Below are positions 28,406-37,458 of a DNA stretch of 64,000 nucleotides, piece by piece (the stretch's first letter is position 1; each line of letters begins with the position of its first letter). The stretch is from positions 1,798,001 through 1,862,000 of the forward strand of contig NZ_CP120210.1 in assembly GCF_029369745.1 (NCBI RefSeq), read 5' to 3'. The DNA is from Amycolatopsis sp. QT-25. GTDB taxonomy: Bacteria > Actinomycetota > Actinomycetes > Mycobacteriales > Pseudonocardiaceae. Position numbers and translations under genes: made by a program. The notes under the pieces are model-generated. The model was given only the letters and a program-made list of their open reading frames with translations, was not told the DNA's origin and did not search any database.

Positions 28406-29095
28406 TCAAGCCGGGAACGCCCGCCCGAGGAACTCCAGCGTCAGCGCCCAAGCCGCCGCGGCGGGCCCGGGCTGATGGAACATCGGCGCCACGTGGTTGT
28501 GGAACGCGTGTCCCGCGCCTTCGTGGATGTGGATCTCCGCCCCGTCGTGGGAAGCGACCGCGCCGGCCAGCCGACGCATCCCCTCGACGGGAATGTAGGG
28601 ATCCGCGCCGCCGAACTGGAACTGGATCGGGCAGGTGATCTCGTCCAGCAACGGAAGTTGTTCGGGTACCCGGGAGCCGTAGTACGAGACCGCGACGTCC
28701 GGGTCGCCTTCGGCGGCGGCCGCGTAGGCCATCGAGCCGCCGAGGCAGAACCCGAAGACGCCGGCGCGGCCGTCGGTTTCGGGCAGCGCGCGCAGCGTCG
28801 CCAGGGTCGCGAGGACGTCGGTGACCGCGCGTGCCGGGTCGAGTTCGCCGGAGACCGCCATCGACGCCGAGACCCCGGCTTCGTCGTGCGTGGCCGACCA
28901 GCCGGGGGCGATCCGCCAGAACAGTTCGGGCACGGCGACGACGTAGCCGAGGGCGGCCAGGTCGGCGGCGACCGATTCGAGGTAGTCGTCGAGGCCGAAG
29001 ATCTCCTGGATCAGCACCAAGCCCGGGCCGGAGCCGGATTCGGGCAGCCAGAGCGGGGCGTCGAACGAGCCGTCGGCGACGGTCACCTCGGTCAT
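28406..29095 (-). CDS. Dienelactone hydrolase family protein
   Basis: 229 residues with an alpha/beta-hydrolase fold. The catalytic triad is Cys in GFCLGGSMA (the dienelactone-hydrolase form of the nucleophile elbow), Asp in FGGADPYIP and His in GAGHAFHN. Near the N-terminus, IQEIFGLDDYLESVA is the usual substrate-loop motif. It should hydrolyse a lactone or small ester. Its ATG overlaps the stop of the arginase-family gene as ATGA, so the two are coupled. No chlorocatechol genes surround it, so the true substrate is unknown. Confidence 0.9.
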   Translation of the reverse strand: MTEVTVADGSFDAPLWLPESGSGPGLVLIQEIFGLDDYLESVAADLAALGYVVAVPELFWRIAPGWSATHDEAGVSASMAVSGELDPARAVTDVLATLATLRALPETDGRAGVFGFCLGGSMAYAAAAEGDPDVAVSYYGSRVPEQLPLLDEITCPIQFQFGGADPYIPVEGMRRLAGAVASHDGAEIHIHEGAGHAFHNHVAPMFHQPGPAAAAWALTLEFLGRAFPA

Positions 29096-29979
29096 CGGGT
29101 TCCTTCCAGTGCGCGTACGAGGCAGTCCGCCACGAGAGCCGCCTGCGTGCCGTCGGGGTCGAGGTCGGGATCGAAGATGGTCAGCTCCAGCCCGGCGGCG
29201 CCGGGGATCGCGAGCAGGCCGCCGAGAAGGTCCACGAGCCTGTCCGGGCTGAGCCCACCGGGATCGGGACTGTCCACAGCGGACACGAATTCCGGGTCGA
29301 GGGTGTCGATGTCGACGTGGATCCAGAAACCGTCCAACGGCGCGAAGATCTCGCGAGCTGCGGCGAGGGCGCCGTCGGTGCCGGACGCCATGATCTCCTG
29401 GCTGGTCACGATGCGGAGCCCGGCTTCCCGCGCCTCTGCGGACTCCTCCGCGCGAACGCCGAGCACGAGGACGTCTTCGTCGCGGACGTACGGGCGCAGA
29501 CCGTCCACATCGGCCAGTTCCGGCTGACCGCGGCCGGTCACGACGGCGAGCGCTTCACCGCCGACGGAGGAGACGTGAGCGGAGTTGCCGAGGTGCCGGA
29601 AGTCGTCGTGCCCGTCGAAGTAGACGATGCCGAAGCGGCCTTCGCGACGCAGGGTCAGCATCGCGGCGAGCGCGATCGAGCAGTCGCCGCCGAGCACGAC
29701 CGGGAACCCGCCGTCCGCACGGATCTTCGCGAGCCGTCCGGCGAGTGCCTCCGTGTAGGCCGCGATCCCGGCCGCGTTGCGCACGCCGCCATCGCCCGGA
29801 GCCCAGGCGGGCAGATACCGCGGCGGAGTGACGACACCGCCCTCTCTTGCGCCCAGCCGGGTGAGCAGACCGTGGTCACGCAGCGCGCCCGGTGCCTTGT
29901 GGCACCCCGGGACCACCCCTTCGGCGGGCGGGCGCAGGCCGAGATTGGACGGTGCGTCGAGCAGTACGAAATTCCCCAT
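29092..29979 (-). CDS. Arginase/agmatinase-family ureohydrolase
   Basis: 295 residues from ATG 29979 (MGNFVLLDAPSN). Manganese ligands are in GGDCSIAL, YFDGHDDF (D-x-H-x-D) and DIDTLDPE. The protein is a divergent relative of arginase, agmatinase and formimidoylglutamase; the substrate-recognition loops do not let me pick one. It is the first gene of a two-gene unit with the dienelactone hydrolase, joined by a 4-bp overlap. Confidence 0.85.
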   Translation of the reverse strand: MGNFVLLDAPSNLGLRPPAEGVVPGCHKAPGALRDHGLLTRLGAREGGVVTPPRYLPAWAPGDGGVRNAAGIAAYTEALAGRLAKIRADGGFPVVLGGDCSIALAAMLTLRREGRFGIVYFDGHDDFRHLGNSAHVSSVGGEALAVVTGRGQPELADVDGLRPYVRDEDVLVLGVRAEESAEAREAGLRIVTSQEIMASGTDGALAAAREIFAPLDGFWIHVDIDTLDPEFVSAVDSPDPGGLSPDRLVDLLGGLLAIPGAAGLELTIFDPDLDPDGTQAALVADCLVRALEGTR

Positions 29980-30076
29980 GCGCCCACCGTAGTAGCGACG
30001 CCTCGTGCCCCGCCGTCCGTCCCTGGGGGCGGCGGACGCGGGCTCGTCGTCCCGTTCGCGCACGCGCGGGCGGGGG

Positions 30077-31327
30077 TCAGCCGGTCACCTGGTAGCCCGA
30101 AGTCCGGTTCCGCCCGGTGTTCTTCGCCTCGTAGAGCGCCCGGTCCGCGACGGCGAGCACGGTGTCCAGGTCGGCGACGCCCGGCCGGTCGGCGAGGCCG
30201 ATCGACACGGTGACGTGCTCGGGCAGGTCGTCGGCGCGGGAGGCCACGCTCGACCGGATTCGTTCCGCGATCGCGTGGGCGTGCACGGCGGACGTGCCGG
30301 GCAGCAGGACGACGAACTCCTCCCCGCCGAACCGCCCGACCAGATCCGTGCCGCGCACCTCGGTGCGCAGGGTCTCCGCGATCGCCGCCAGGTACCGGTC
30401 GCCGACCAGATGCCCGTGGCGGTCGTTGATCAGTTTGAACCGGTCGACGTCCACCATCAGCAGGCTGGTGTGCCGCCCCGCGCGCCCCGCGCGGTCGAGT
30501 TCGTCGGCGGCGGCCTCACGCCACGCCTTGGCGTTGAGCAGCCCGGTCTTGGCGTCGCTGCGTGCCTGCCGTCTCAGCTGCCGCAGCAGCACGCCGCGGT
30601 GCAGCACCAGCGTGATCCCGACGACCAGCAGCAGCATCACCGGCCAGTCCCGCAGCGCCCACGCCACGATGATCCCGAGCGCGATCGTCGCCGCTTCGAG
30701 CGCGTACTCGAACGGCTTCGCCAGCGCGTCGCGCAGGCGCTCGTGCGGGGTGCCGTAGTACACCGCGACCGTCATGAACACGGTGTTGACCAGCAGGAAC
30801 ACCCCGCCCGCCGCGATCACCGAGCCGAACGAGGAGGTGTCGCGGGGAAGGACGTCGAACGGGGCCGCGTACCGGGAGAGGAAGGCGGCTGACGCGAAGC
30901 CCGCGAGCACGGTCGCCGAAGCGGAGAACGTGCGCCGGAACAGCGGGTTCGGCTGTCCGCGGAACCAGCGGTAGAAGAACGACACGGCGATGACCAGCGC
31001 GGCGAGTGCCGGGTGCACCAGCAGCACGGCGGCGAAGGTCCAGACACTGTCGAGCGAGATGTGCGGCGTGCCCGCGAACCGTTCCCGCACGCGCTCCACC
31101 GGACGGGACAATTCCGTGTACAGCACGGCGCTGGTGATCAGGACCGCGAAGGGGATCGCGTCGCCGTGGGTGACCGGGACGCGGACGAGAAACCAGGCGG
31201 ATCCGGCGATCGCCGCGACGTCCATCAGGAGGACGAAGCCGATCAAACCGCGGTGGGGTAGCCGCCACAGCGCCCAATTCGTTAGCGCCACGGTGACGAA
31301 CGTAACCGGCTGGATACCCGGTGTCAC
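30077..31327 (-). CDS. Membrane-bound diguanylate cyclase (GGDEF protein)
   Basis: 416 residues from GTG 31327; the open frame continues upstream into the antisense of the MFS gene, which is not coding. About eight hydrophobic helices occupy residues 5-250, followed by a single GGDEF domain (about 255-410). The active site RFGGEEF is intact, the inhibitory I-site RxxD is RGTD five residues before it, and the metal/nucleotide motif is DVDRFKLINDRHGH. It should make cyclic di-GMP and be product-inhibited. There is no EAL domain. The membrane region presumably senses an unknown signal. Confidence 0.9.
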   Translation of the reverse strand: MTPGIQPVTFVTVALTNWALWRLPHRGLIGFVLLMDVAAIAGSAWFLVRVPVTHGDAIPFAVLITSAVLYTELSRPVERVRERFAGTPHISLDSVWTFAAVLLVHPALAALVIAVSFFYRWFRGQPNPLFRRTFSASATVLAGFASAAFLSRYAAPFDVLPRDTSSFGSVIAAGGVFLLVNTVFMTVAVYYGTPHERLRDALAKPFEYALEAATIALGIIVAWALRDWPVMLLLVVGITLVLHRGVLLRQLRRQARSDAKTGLLNAKAWREAAADELDRAGRAGRHTSLLMVDVDRFKLINDRHGHLVGDRYLAAIAETLRTEVRGTDLVGRFGGEEFVVLLPGTSAVHAHAIAERIRSSVASRADDLPEHVTVSIGLADRPGVADLDTVLAVADRALYEAKNTGRNRTSGYQVTG

Positions 31328-31431
31328 TACGCTGTCCGGGTAGGCGTGGGTGCACCACGCGTGACCGGCATCGGGGAAGTGGAGGGGGTGAGCTCCATGC
31401 GCGGGCAGAACTGGTGAACACCCGGTTCCGG

Positions 31432-32643
31432 TCAAAGGGGGTGAAGCGGGGCCACGTGGCGCCAAGCCCGGGTGGCCGGAACAGCCACTACGAGACCGGC
31501 GAGTGCGATGACCGAGACCGTCGTCGCGGGTGAACCGAGTACGCCGACGAGCAGGCCGCCGGCGATCAGCCCGATTCCCTGCACGGCGACGAGTCCCGAC
31601 CCGGCGAGGCCGAAAGCCTGGCCTCGTTCGGTGTCGGGTACCAAGCGCATGAACGTGGTGCTCGCGGTGACCTGGTAGGCCGCGCACATCCCGGACAGCA
31701 CGAGCAGTCCGGCGGCGTAGGGGAGCGAGGGCCGGAACCAGAACGCCGCGAGCGGCACGATCGCGCCGAGCGCCAGCCGTCCGACCAGGCGCAACCGGAC
31801 CGCGGGCCGCACCAGGCGGCCCAGCACGAACACCCCGAGCACGATCCCCGCGGGATGCGCCGCGAGCAGCAGTCCCGCCGTCACCGCCCCGCCGCCGATC
31901 TCCACGGCGTAGGGCACGGCGAGCCCTTCCGGCACGATCACGAACCCGGCCAGCCACGCGAGACCGACCAGTGCCCGCAACCGGCGGTCGTGCCAGATCG
32001 TGCGAGCGCCCGCACGAAGCCGCCGCAGGGTCGACGTCGCGGGGTCTCGCGCACCCGTCGCGGGGCGGGCGCGGACACCGAGGCGCAGGACGATCGCCGA
32101 AACACCGAACGTGACCGCGTCGAGAGCGAGCCCCCGGCCGGTCCCGACCGCGGCGATCACCGCGCCGCCGAGGGCGAACCCGGCGAGCTGGCCGATCTGG
32201 TTGGTGATCTTCAGCAGTGACTGGCCGAGGACGTACTGATCCCCGCTGAGCACCGACGGCAGGACCGCGGCCTGCGCGGCGGTGAACGGCGCGTTGGCCA
32301 GTTGCACCACCACCAGCACGGCGGCGAGGACGGGCAGCGGGATGCCGGGGACCGCGAGCACCGCGACCAGGAGTGCCCGGACGACGTCGGAGCAGACCAT
32401 CACCGCGCGGCGCGGGAACCGGTCGGCCAGTCCGCCGAGCACCGGCCCGCCGATCAGATCGGGGAGGTAGGTGAGCGCGTAGGTCAGCGCGGGCCACGTC
32501 GCCGAACCGGTTCGCTCGAACACCAGCACCGACAGGGCGACCCTGGCCACCTGGTCCCCGAGGATCGACTGGAGCTCCGCGAACCAGATCGCCCGCAGTT
32601 CGCCGACCGCGAGAAGCCGCCGGAAGGTCGCCTGGGAACTCAC
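31432..32643 (-). CDS. MFS transporter (macrolide-efflux-like)
   Basis: 403 residues with about twelve predicted membrane helices and the MFS loop motif GGPVLGGLADRFPRRAVMVCSD between helices 2 and 3. Its overall pattern is that of small MefA-like drug or metabolite exporters. It begins with GTG 32643. It lies upstream of the GGDEF gene on the same strand with a 104-bp gap. The substrate is unknown. Confidence 0.88.
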   Translation of the reverse strand: MSSQATFRRLLAVGELRAIWFAELQSILGDQVARVALSVLVFERTGSATWPALTYALTYLPDLIGGPVLGGLADRFPRRAVMVCSDVVRALLVAVLAVPGIPLPVLAAVLVVVQLANAPFTAAQAAVLPSVLSGDQYVLGQSLLKITNQIGQLAGFALGGAVIAAVGTGRGLALDAVTFGVSAIVLRLGVRARPATGARDPATSTLRRLRAGARTIWHDRRLRALVGLAWLAGFVIVPEGLAVPYAVEIGGGAVTAGLLLAAHPAGIVLGVFVLGRLVRPAVRLRLVGRLALGAIVPLAAFWFRPSLPYAAGLLVLSGMCAAYQVTASTTFMRLVPDTERGQAFGLAGSGLVAVQGIGLIAGGLLVGVLGSPATTVSVIALAGLVVAVPATRAWRHVAPLHPL

Positions 32644-32719
32644 GAGGTGACCACCACCGCTCGGCCGGGTGAGTCACTCAGCGTACCGCCACGGACGCGG
32701 GTGGTGAACCGTCAAGCGG

Positions 32720-32793
32720 CTGAAGGGCGCCTTCCCCGCATGTGCTGTGGGGGAAAGCGCCCTTCAGCGCGTAAGACGAGGGGAAAGTCCCCT
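32720..32793 (-). terminator. Double hairpin, family B-like
   Basis: The first stem pairs CTGAAGGGCGCCTTCCCC (32720-32737) with GGGGAAAGCGCCCTTCAG (32750-32767) with one mismatch. The second, AGGGGA/TCCCCT, is at 32779-32793. They lie 15 bp after the VanW stop on the minus strand and probably end that transcript. Confidence 0.6.
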
Positions 32794-32807
32794 TCAGCCC
32801 GGAGGGA

Positions 32808-34658
32808 TCACTCCGTGCCGCAGGTGATCTTCGGCTGCGGGTTGTAGTGCACGTTCCGGGTGTGGCGCCGGATCTCGCGGCCGCTCGCGGCGTCCTTGAT
32901 GACCCGGGTGTCCGACGTGGTGAAGCCGGGCGCGCCGTTGCTGGGCTTGCAGTTCTCGGCGGGGCCGGGCTTCGTCGGCGGCTCGGACGGGTTGGAGCGA
33001 CCGCCCGGGATCGACTCGACGGTGTACTTCTTGGTGCCCCACAACCGGATCGTGATGTCCGACGGCGTCCAGATGGTCTGGATCGCGACACCGGTGTCAC
33101 CGTCGTTGGTGAACTTGAGGTCGATCACGCTGCCGCCGCTGTGGTTCTGGAACACGGTCGCCTCGCGCGCGGCGGGGTAGCGGCTGATGTAGTAGCTGTG
33201 TTCCTTGTGCTCGGTGTCCTTCATCCCGGCGAAGTACGAGGCGTTGTACAGCGTGGTCGCGAACTGGGAGATCCCGCCGCCGACCTCGCGGCCGGGTGCG
33301 CCGTCCTTGATGACACCGGCCTCGACGTAGCCCTGCGCCGCGCCACGCGGCCCGGTGAACCCGTTGAGGCTGAACGTCTCACCCGGTTTCACGATGGCGC
33401 CGTTGACCTTCTGCGCCACGACCCGGATGTTCGTCCCCGAATCCGGCGCGAACCCACCGGTCTTGAATTCGCTGACGACCTCTTTGATGCCGAGCTGGTT
33501 CGCCTGCTCGGTGGTCACCTTGGCCGGGGTCTTCTTGTAGGTCACCGGCAGCTCGCGGGGCGCCGCGCGCTTGAGCACCTCGAGCACCGGCTTGAGGCTG
33601 ACCTCCCAATCGACGACGTTGGCGTCCTCGGAGGGCTGGACGGTCGGCTTGCCGCCTTCGAAGACGATCTGCGCGTCCTTGCCCTCCTTCTCGGTGGATT
33701 TCAGCTGCGGGCCCGCGGCCTCGATGATCTTGTTGTTGTCCACCTTCGGGTTCAGCACGCCGCCGTCGGCGGCTTCGAAGGTCAGCGCGCCCGCGATGCC
33801 CACGGGTTTGACGACCGCGTCCTTGCCTTCGCCCTTGATGACCACCGGCGACGCCACGGCGGGCTTCGCGATCTGCTCGAGAGCGGCGTGAACGGCCTCC
33901 GGCGAGACCTTGACCGGCGTCTGGGTGACCGGGAGCGTCAGCGGCTCACCACTCGCCCAGCGGTCCAGGATCGTCTGCTTGGCGGCCTCGACGTCGAGTT
34001 TCTGCCCCGCTTTGGGCTCGACGGCGACCGGCTTGGCTTCCTCGAACCGGACGGTGCCCTCGACGGGGTCACGGTCGACGTTGCCCCGCAGGTTCTCCAA
34101 CGCGGCGGTGAGCTTGGCGTCGTCGGTCTGCGTGACGACACCGACCTCGGTGGTCGAGAAGAACGACGCGATCCGCGTGAACGGGTTCAGCGGCTGATCG
34201 CCCGCCTGATCCAGGGTGGCGGGCCAGTCGAGGCGCAGGCCCGCGTCGTTCGGCGCCAGCGACTCCTCGGCGTCACCCACGGTGATCTTCACCGGCCGGG
34301 TCAGCCGCGGCTCGATGCCACCCCGGAGCTCCTTCTCGGCCGCCGCGCGGTCCATCCCGCCGACGTCGACCCCGGCGACGGTGACGCCGCGAGGCACGCT
34401 GCCCTGGGAGACCAGCACATCGAGGGCGTACGCGACGACCAGCAGGCCGAGCACGCCGCCGCCGACGAGGGCGGCCTTGCGGTAGCTGCGACGGCGTTTC
34501 GGTGGCGCGGGCTCCTCCGGCGTGGCAGACTCCGCGAACCCGGGCGTGACGACCGGGAGCACATCCGTCTGCTCGGCATGGGACTCGGGCCAGCGCGGTT
34601 CCTGCGGCAACTCTCCACCCTCCACGGTCCGGCGAGGCCGGGCGTCGTGATCGAACAT
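32808..34658 (-). CDS. VanW-family cell-envelope protein
   Basis: 616 residues from ATG 34658, preceded by GGAAGG; a GTG 15 bp upstream is less likely. A cytoplasmic tail of about 60 residues is followed by one membrane anchor (about 66-85), so most of the protein is outside. Two peptidoglycan-binding-4-like repeats (about 95-330) precede the VanW domain (about 395-520; VKPGETFSLNGFTGPRG, REVGGGISQFATTLYNA), and a Pro-rich tail with two cysteines ends it. VanW occurs in some glycopeptide-resistance operons, but its activity is not settled and no vanHAX genes are here. A cell-wall role is likely. Confidence 0.88.
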   Translation of the reverse strand: MFDHDARPRRTVEGGELPQEPRWPESHAEQTDVLPVVTPGFAESATPEEPAPPKRRRSYRKAALVGGGVLGLLVVAYALDVLVSQGSVPRGVTVAGVDVGGMDRAAAEKELRGGIEPRLTRPVKITVGDAEESLAPNDAGLRLDWPATLDQAGDQPLNPFTRIASFFSTTEVGVVTQTDDAKLTAALENLRGNVDRDPVEGTVRFEEAKPVAVEPKAGQKLDVEAAKQTILDRWASGEPLTLPVTQTPVKVSPEAVHAALEQIAKPAVASPVVIKGEGKDAVVKPVGIAGALTFEAADGGVLNPKVDNNKIIEAAGPQLKSTEKEGKDAQIVFEGGKPTVQPSEDANVVDWEVSLKPVLEVLKRAAPRELPVTYKKTPAKVTTEQANQLGIKEVVSEFKTGGFAPDSGTNIRVVAQKVNGAIVKPGETFSLNGFTGPRGAAQGYVEAGVIKDGAPGREVGGGISQFATTLYNASYFAGMKDTEHKEHSYYISRYPAAREATVFQNHSGGSVIDLKFTNDGDTGVAIQTIWTPSDITIRLWGTKKYTVESIPGGRSNPSEPPTKPGPAENCKPSNGAPGFTTSDTRVIKDAASGREIRRHTRNVHYNPQPKITCGTE

Positions 34659-35243
34659 CCGGGCCTTCCACACGTTCCGGACGTGGCTTCAAGATACGGG
34701 GCGCGTTTCGGGGCCGTGCAACTCGCCCGGTTGGGTGAGCAGGTCACTCCGTCGGGTGGTCACTGCGCGTCAGTTTCCGGATTTTCGTCTGCTTCCCCGA
34801 GAAACCCGAAGTCACAGCCTCGCCGGCTGGCGTGATGTGTTCGGAGCGCAACACGCCGTAACCTCTTTCGTGGCGTCGGAGCGGTGGGTCCACTGTGCCC
34901 GGTGGTGTTGCGATTTCGCATCATCGACGCGGCCGGCCGGTGCCGCTCATCCGGGCGTCGAGAACGCGGCCGCCTTGACCGGCAGGTGATCAGGCAGCGG
35001 CGGTATCCCGTGCCGAGTGGGCCGATCCGGCACGGCGCCGGCACGGGATCGCGGCGAAATCCTCGTGATCGCGGTTCCCGTCCGTCGTACCGGTTCGGGA
35101 GAACGCGCGAGCCACACTCCAGTTCGGACGGTCTTCCGCGGGGACGAAGATGCCAGGCACACGCGCGCCCCGCGGATTTCTTTCGGCCGATTCCGGTGGC
35201 TGCGGTACGCACCGAAATCTGAGATCTCAGATACGATCGACTG
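34659..35243. other. Divergent intergenic region between VanW and GntR genes
   Basis: 585 bp with no supportable gene: the open frames here are short, overlap in several frames and resemble no family I know. It contains an inverted repeat (ATCCCGTGCCG at 35005-35015 with its complement at 35039-35049) and the GntR operator at its right end. Confidence 0.55.
35217..35232. promoter_or_regulatory. GntR operator
   Basis: ATCTGAGATCTCAGAT is a perfect 16-bp palindrome ending 11 bp before the gntR GTG. Its position over the start region indicates direct autoregulation. Confidence 0.75.
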
Positions 35244-35903
35244 GTGACGTCGGCCTTCGCTTTGCCTGCCTCACGCACCGAAGTGGTGCTGGAGGAGATC
35301 CGCCGCGGCATCCTCAGCCGGGAACTGCAGCCCGGTCAGCCGTTGGTCGAGGCCGAACTCGCGGCCCGGCTCGGCGTGTCGAAGACGCCGGTCCGCGAGG
35401 CGCTCAAGGTGCTGGCGAACACGGGACTCGTGCTGTTCAGCCCGTACAAGGGTGCTTCGGTGTGCGTGGTGGACGCGGAGCTGGCGAAGTCCGTTTACGA
35501 CGTCCGGATGGTGCTGGAGCCCGAAGCGGTGCGGCGGTCGGTGGAACGCCGGGCACCGGACTTGCTCGAAGACGCGGCGAAAGCGGTGAAGGAGGCGTCG
35601 GCGGCGATCTCGGCCAAGGATCAGGCCGTGCTCAGCCTGCTCGACCGCCGGTTCCACCGCGCGCTCTACCGTGGCTGCGGCAACCCGGTGATGGTCTCGA
35701 TGTTGGACGATCTCAGGGACCGTGCCGCGCTGGTCTCCGTGGCCGGCCGGGGGACGAATCCCAGCCGGCGCAAGGAATGGACCGAGCGCAAGGCGGTGCT
35801 GGCGGCGGCGAAGAAGGGCGACGCAGAGGGGGCGGCCGGGCTGCTGCGTGCCCATATCGGCGACTTCCTGGATCGGATCCTCGACGCGATCGGAGACGAA
35901 TGA
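35244..35903 (+). CDS. GntR-family regulator, FCD domain (FadR-like)
   Basis: 219 residues from GTG 35244. The winged helix (about 12-75) has ELAARLGVSKTPVREALKVL, the hallmark of the FadR subfamily. The C-terminal FCD domain (about 88-212) has metal-site residues in the FHRALYRG region. FCD regulators bind carboxylates such as gluconate, lactate or acyl groups. The gene overlaps the phosphoesterase start by one base, so the two are cotranscribed. Confidence 0.9.
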   Translation: MTSAFALPASRTEVVLEEIRRGILSRELQPGQPLVEAELAARLGVSKTPVREALKVLANTGLVLFSPYKGASVCVVDAELAKSVYDVRMVLEPEAVRRSVERRAPDLLEDAAKAVKEASAAISAKDQAVLSLLDRRFHRALYRGCGNPVMVSMLDDLRDRAALVSVAGRGTNPSRRKEWTERKAVLAAAKKGDAEGAAGLLRAHIGDFLDRILDAIGDE

Positions 35904-36406
35904 TGCGGCTGCTGCTCATCGCCGACACACACCTGCCCTTGCGCGCGAAGGTGCTGCCGGACCAGGTCTGGCGCGAAGCCGAAGCGGCGGACGTCGTCGT
36001 CCACGCCGGCGACTGGGTCGAGGCCGCCCTGCTGGACGAACTCGAAGCCCGAAGCAAGCGGCTCATCGGGGTCTACGGCAACAACGACGGCGCGGATCTG
36101 CGGGCACGGCTCCCCGAGGTCGCGCGGGCGGAACTCGACGGCGTCCGGCTCGCGGTCGTCCACGAAACCGGGGGCAAACAGGGGCGCGAGCGTCGCTGCG
36201 ACGACCAGTTCCCGGACACCGACGTGCTCGTGTTCGGGCACAGCCACATCCCGTGGGACACGGTCACGCCGAACGGGCTGCGCCTGCTGAACCCCGGGTC
36301 GCCGACCGACCGGCGGCGGCAGCCGTTCTGCACGTATCAGACCGCCGGGATCCACGGCGGCGAGGTGCGCGACGTCGTTCTGCATGAGCTGCCTCTCCGC
36401 CGCTGA
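35903..36406 (+). CDS. YfcE/MJ0936-type metallophosphoesterase
   Basis: 167 residues from the second of two tandem ATGs (35900 and 35903). All metal-ligand motifs of the calcineurin-like fold are visible: IADTHLP (D-x-H), HAGDWV (GD), YGNND (GN), VVHETGG (H) and GHSHIP (GHxH). Members are cytosolic phosphodiesterases with broad in vitro activity; the natural substrate is unknown. It sits in a unit with gntR upstream and the PHP gene 18 bp downstream. Confidence 0.9.
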   Translation: MRLLLIADTHLPLRAKVLPDQVWREAEAADVVVHAGDWVEAALLDELEARSKRLIGVYGNNDGADLRARLPEVARAELDGVRLAVVHETGGKQGRERRCDDQFPDTDVLVFGHSHIPWDTVTPNGLRLLNPGSPTDRRRQPFCTYQTAGIHGGEVRDVVLHELPLRR

Positions 36407-36424
36407 GGGGGTAGACAGGTAGCC

Positions 36425-37417
36425 ATGGAACCGGAGCAGGCGTTGAGGGAGATCGCGTTCCGGCTGGAACGCGCGGGCGAGCCGACCTACCGGGTACGGG
36501 CCTTCCGGCAGGCGGCCTCGGTGATCGCCAAGGTCGAACCGGACGACCTGCGCGAACGTGCCGAGGCGGGCACGCTGACCGCCTTGCCGAACATCGGCAA
36601 GGCGACAGCGGCCGTGGTCGAAGACGTCCTCGCCGGACGACGGCCCGCCTATTTCGAGAAGATCGGCGAGCCGAAGCTGCCCGACGGCGGTCGGATGCGG
36701 GCGGCGTTGCGCGGCGACTGCCACACCCATTCGGACTGGTCCGACGGCGGGAGCCCGATCGAGGAGATGGCCGAGGCCGCCCGCGCGCTCGGCCACGAAT
36801 GGATGGTGCTGACCGACCACTCACCGCGCCTGACCGTCGCCAACGGTCTCTCACCCGAGCGGCTGCGGCGGCAGATGGACGTCGTCGCGGAGCTGAACGA
36901 GACCACGGCGCCGTTCCGGATCCTGCACGGCATCGAGGTCGACATCCACCTCGACGGCACGCTCGACCAGGAGGAAGAACTGCTGGAGCGGCTGGACTTC
37001 GTCGTCGCGAGCGTGCATTCGAAGCTGCGGATGCCCGCGAGGGAGATGACGCCGCGGATGCTCGCCGCCGTCCAGCATCCGCGGGTGCGGGTGCTGGGGC
37101 ACTGCACCGGACGGCTGGTGACGGGCGGCCGCGGGAAACGGCCGGAGTCGGAGTTCGACGCGGAGGCGGTGTTCGCCGCGTGCCGGGACAACGGCGTCGC
37201 CGTCGAGATCAACTCGCGTCCCGAGCGCCGGGACCCGCCGACGCGGTTGCTGAACCTGGCCGTGGACCTGGGTTGCGACTTCGCGATCGACAGCGACGCG
37301 CACGCGCCGGGCCAGCTGGACTGGCTCGTCCACGGCTGCGCGCGGGCCAACGAACTGGGGATCGAGCCGGATCGGGTGATCAACACGCGGACCGCCGAGG
37401 ACCTGCTGGCGTCGTGA
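36425..37417 (+). CDS. PHP-domain phosphoesterase with helix-hairpin-helix N-terminus (PolX-like, no polymerase)
   Basis: 330 residues. The N-terminal region (about 1-85; PTYRVRAFRQAASVI, LTALPNIGKATAAVVEDVL) matches the helix-hairpin-helix part of X-family polymerases. The C-terminal PHP domain (about 95-328) has the full metal set: DCHTHSDWSDG, TDHSPR, GIEVDI, ASVHSKL, GHCTGR and IDSDAHAPG. It looks like bacterial PolX with the nucleotidyl-transfer domain removed, suggesting a DNA 3'-end-processing or nuclease role (inference). Histidinol-phosphatase activity is the alternative but would not explain the DNA-binding motif. Confidence 0.87.
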   Translation: MEPEQALREIAFRLERAGEPTYRVRAFRQAASVIAKVEPDDLRERAEAGTLTALPNIGKATAAVVEDVLAGRRPAYFEKIGEPKLPDGGRMRAALRGDCHTHSDWSDGGSPIEEMAEAARALGHEWMVLTDHSPRLTVANGLSPERLRRQMDVVAELNETTAPFRILHGIEVDIHLDGTLDQEEELLERLDFVVASVHSKLRMPAREMTPRMLAAVQHPRVRVLGHCTGRLVTGGRGKRPESEFDAEAVFAACRDNGVAVEINSRPERRDPPTRLLNLAVDLGCDFAIDSDAHAPGQLDWLVHGCARANELGIEPDRVINTRTAEDLLAS

Positions 37418-37458
37418 CCGCGTCCGGCCGGCGGGCATGGGCGTCAGGCCACCGCCGG

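Noticed and set aside
31328..32677. N-terminal extension of the GGDEF frame through the MFS gene
   Set aside because: The extension is Arg/Gly-rich shadow sequence on the same strand as a convincing MFS gene in another frame; the real GGDEF protein starts near 31327.
32808..34658. Part of a vancomycin-resistance operon
   Set aside because: VanW proteins are widespread outside resistance clusters, and no vanHAX, vanRS or D-Ala-D-Lac genes are present here.
34735..35222. Genes in the gap upstream of gntR
   Set aside because: Several overlapping short frames on both strands, none with a ribosome-binding site plus family resemblance.
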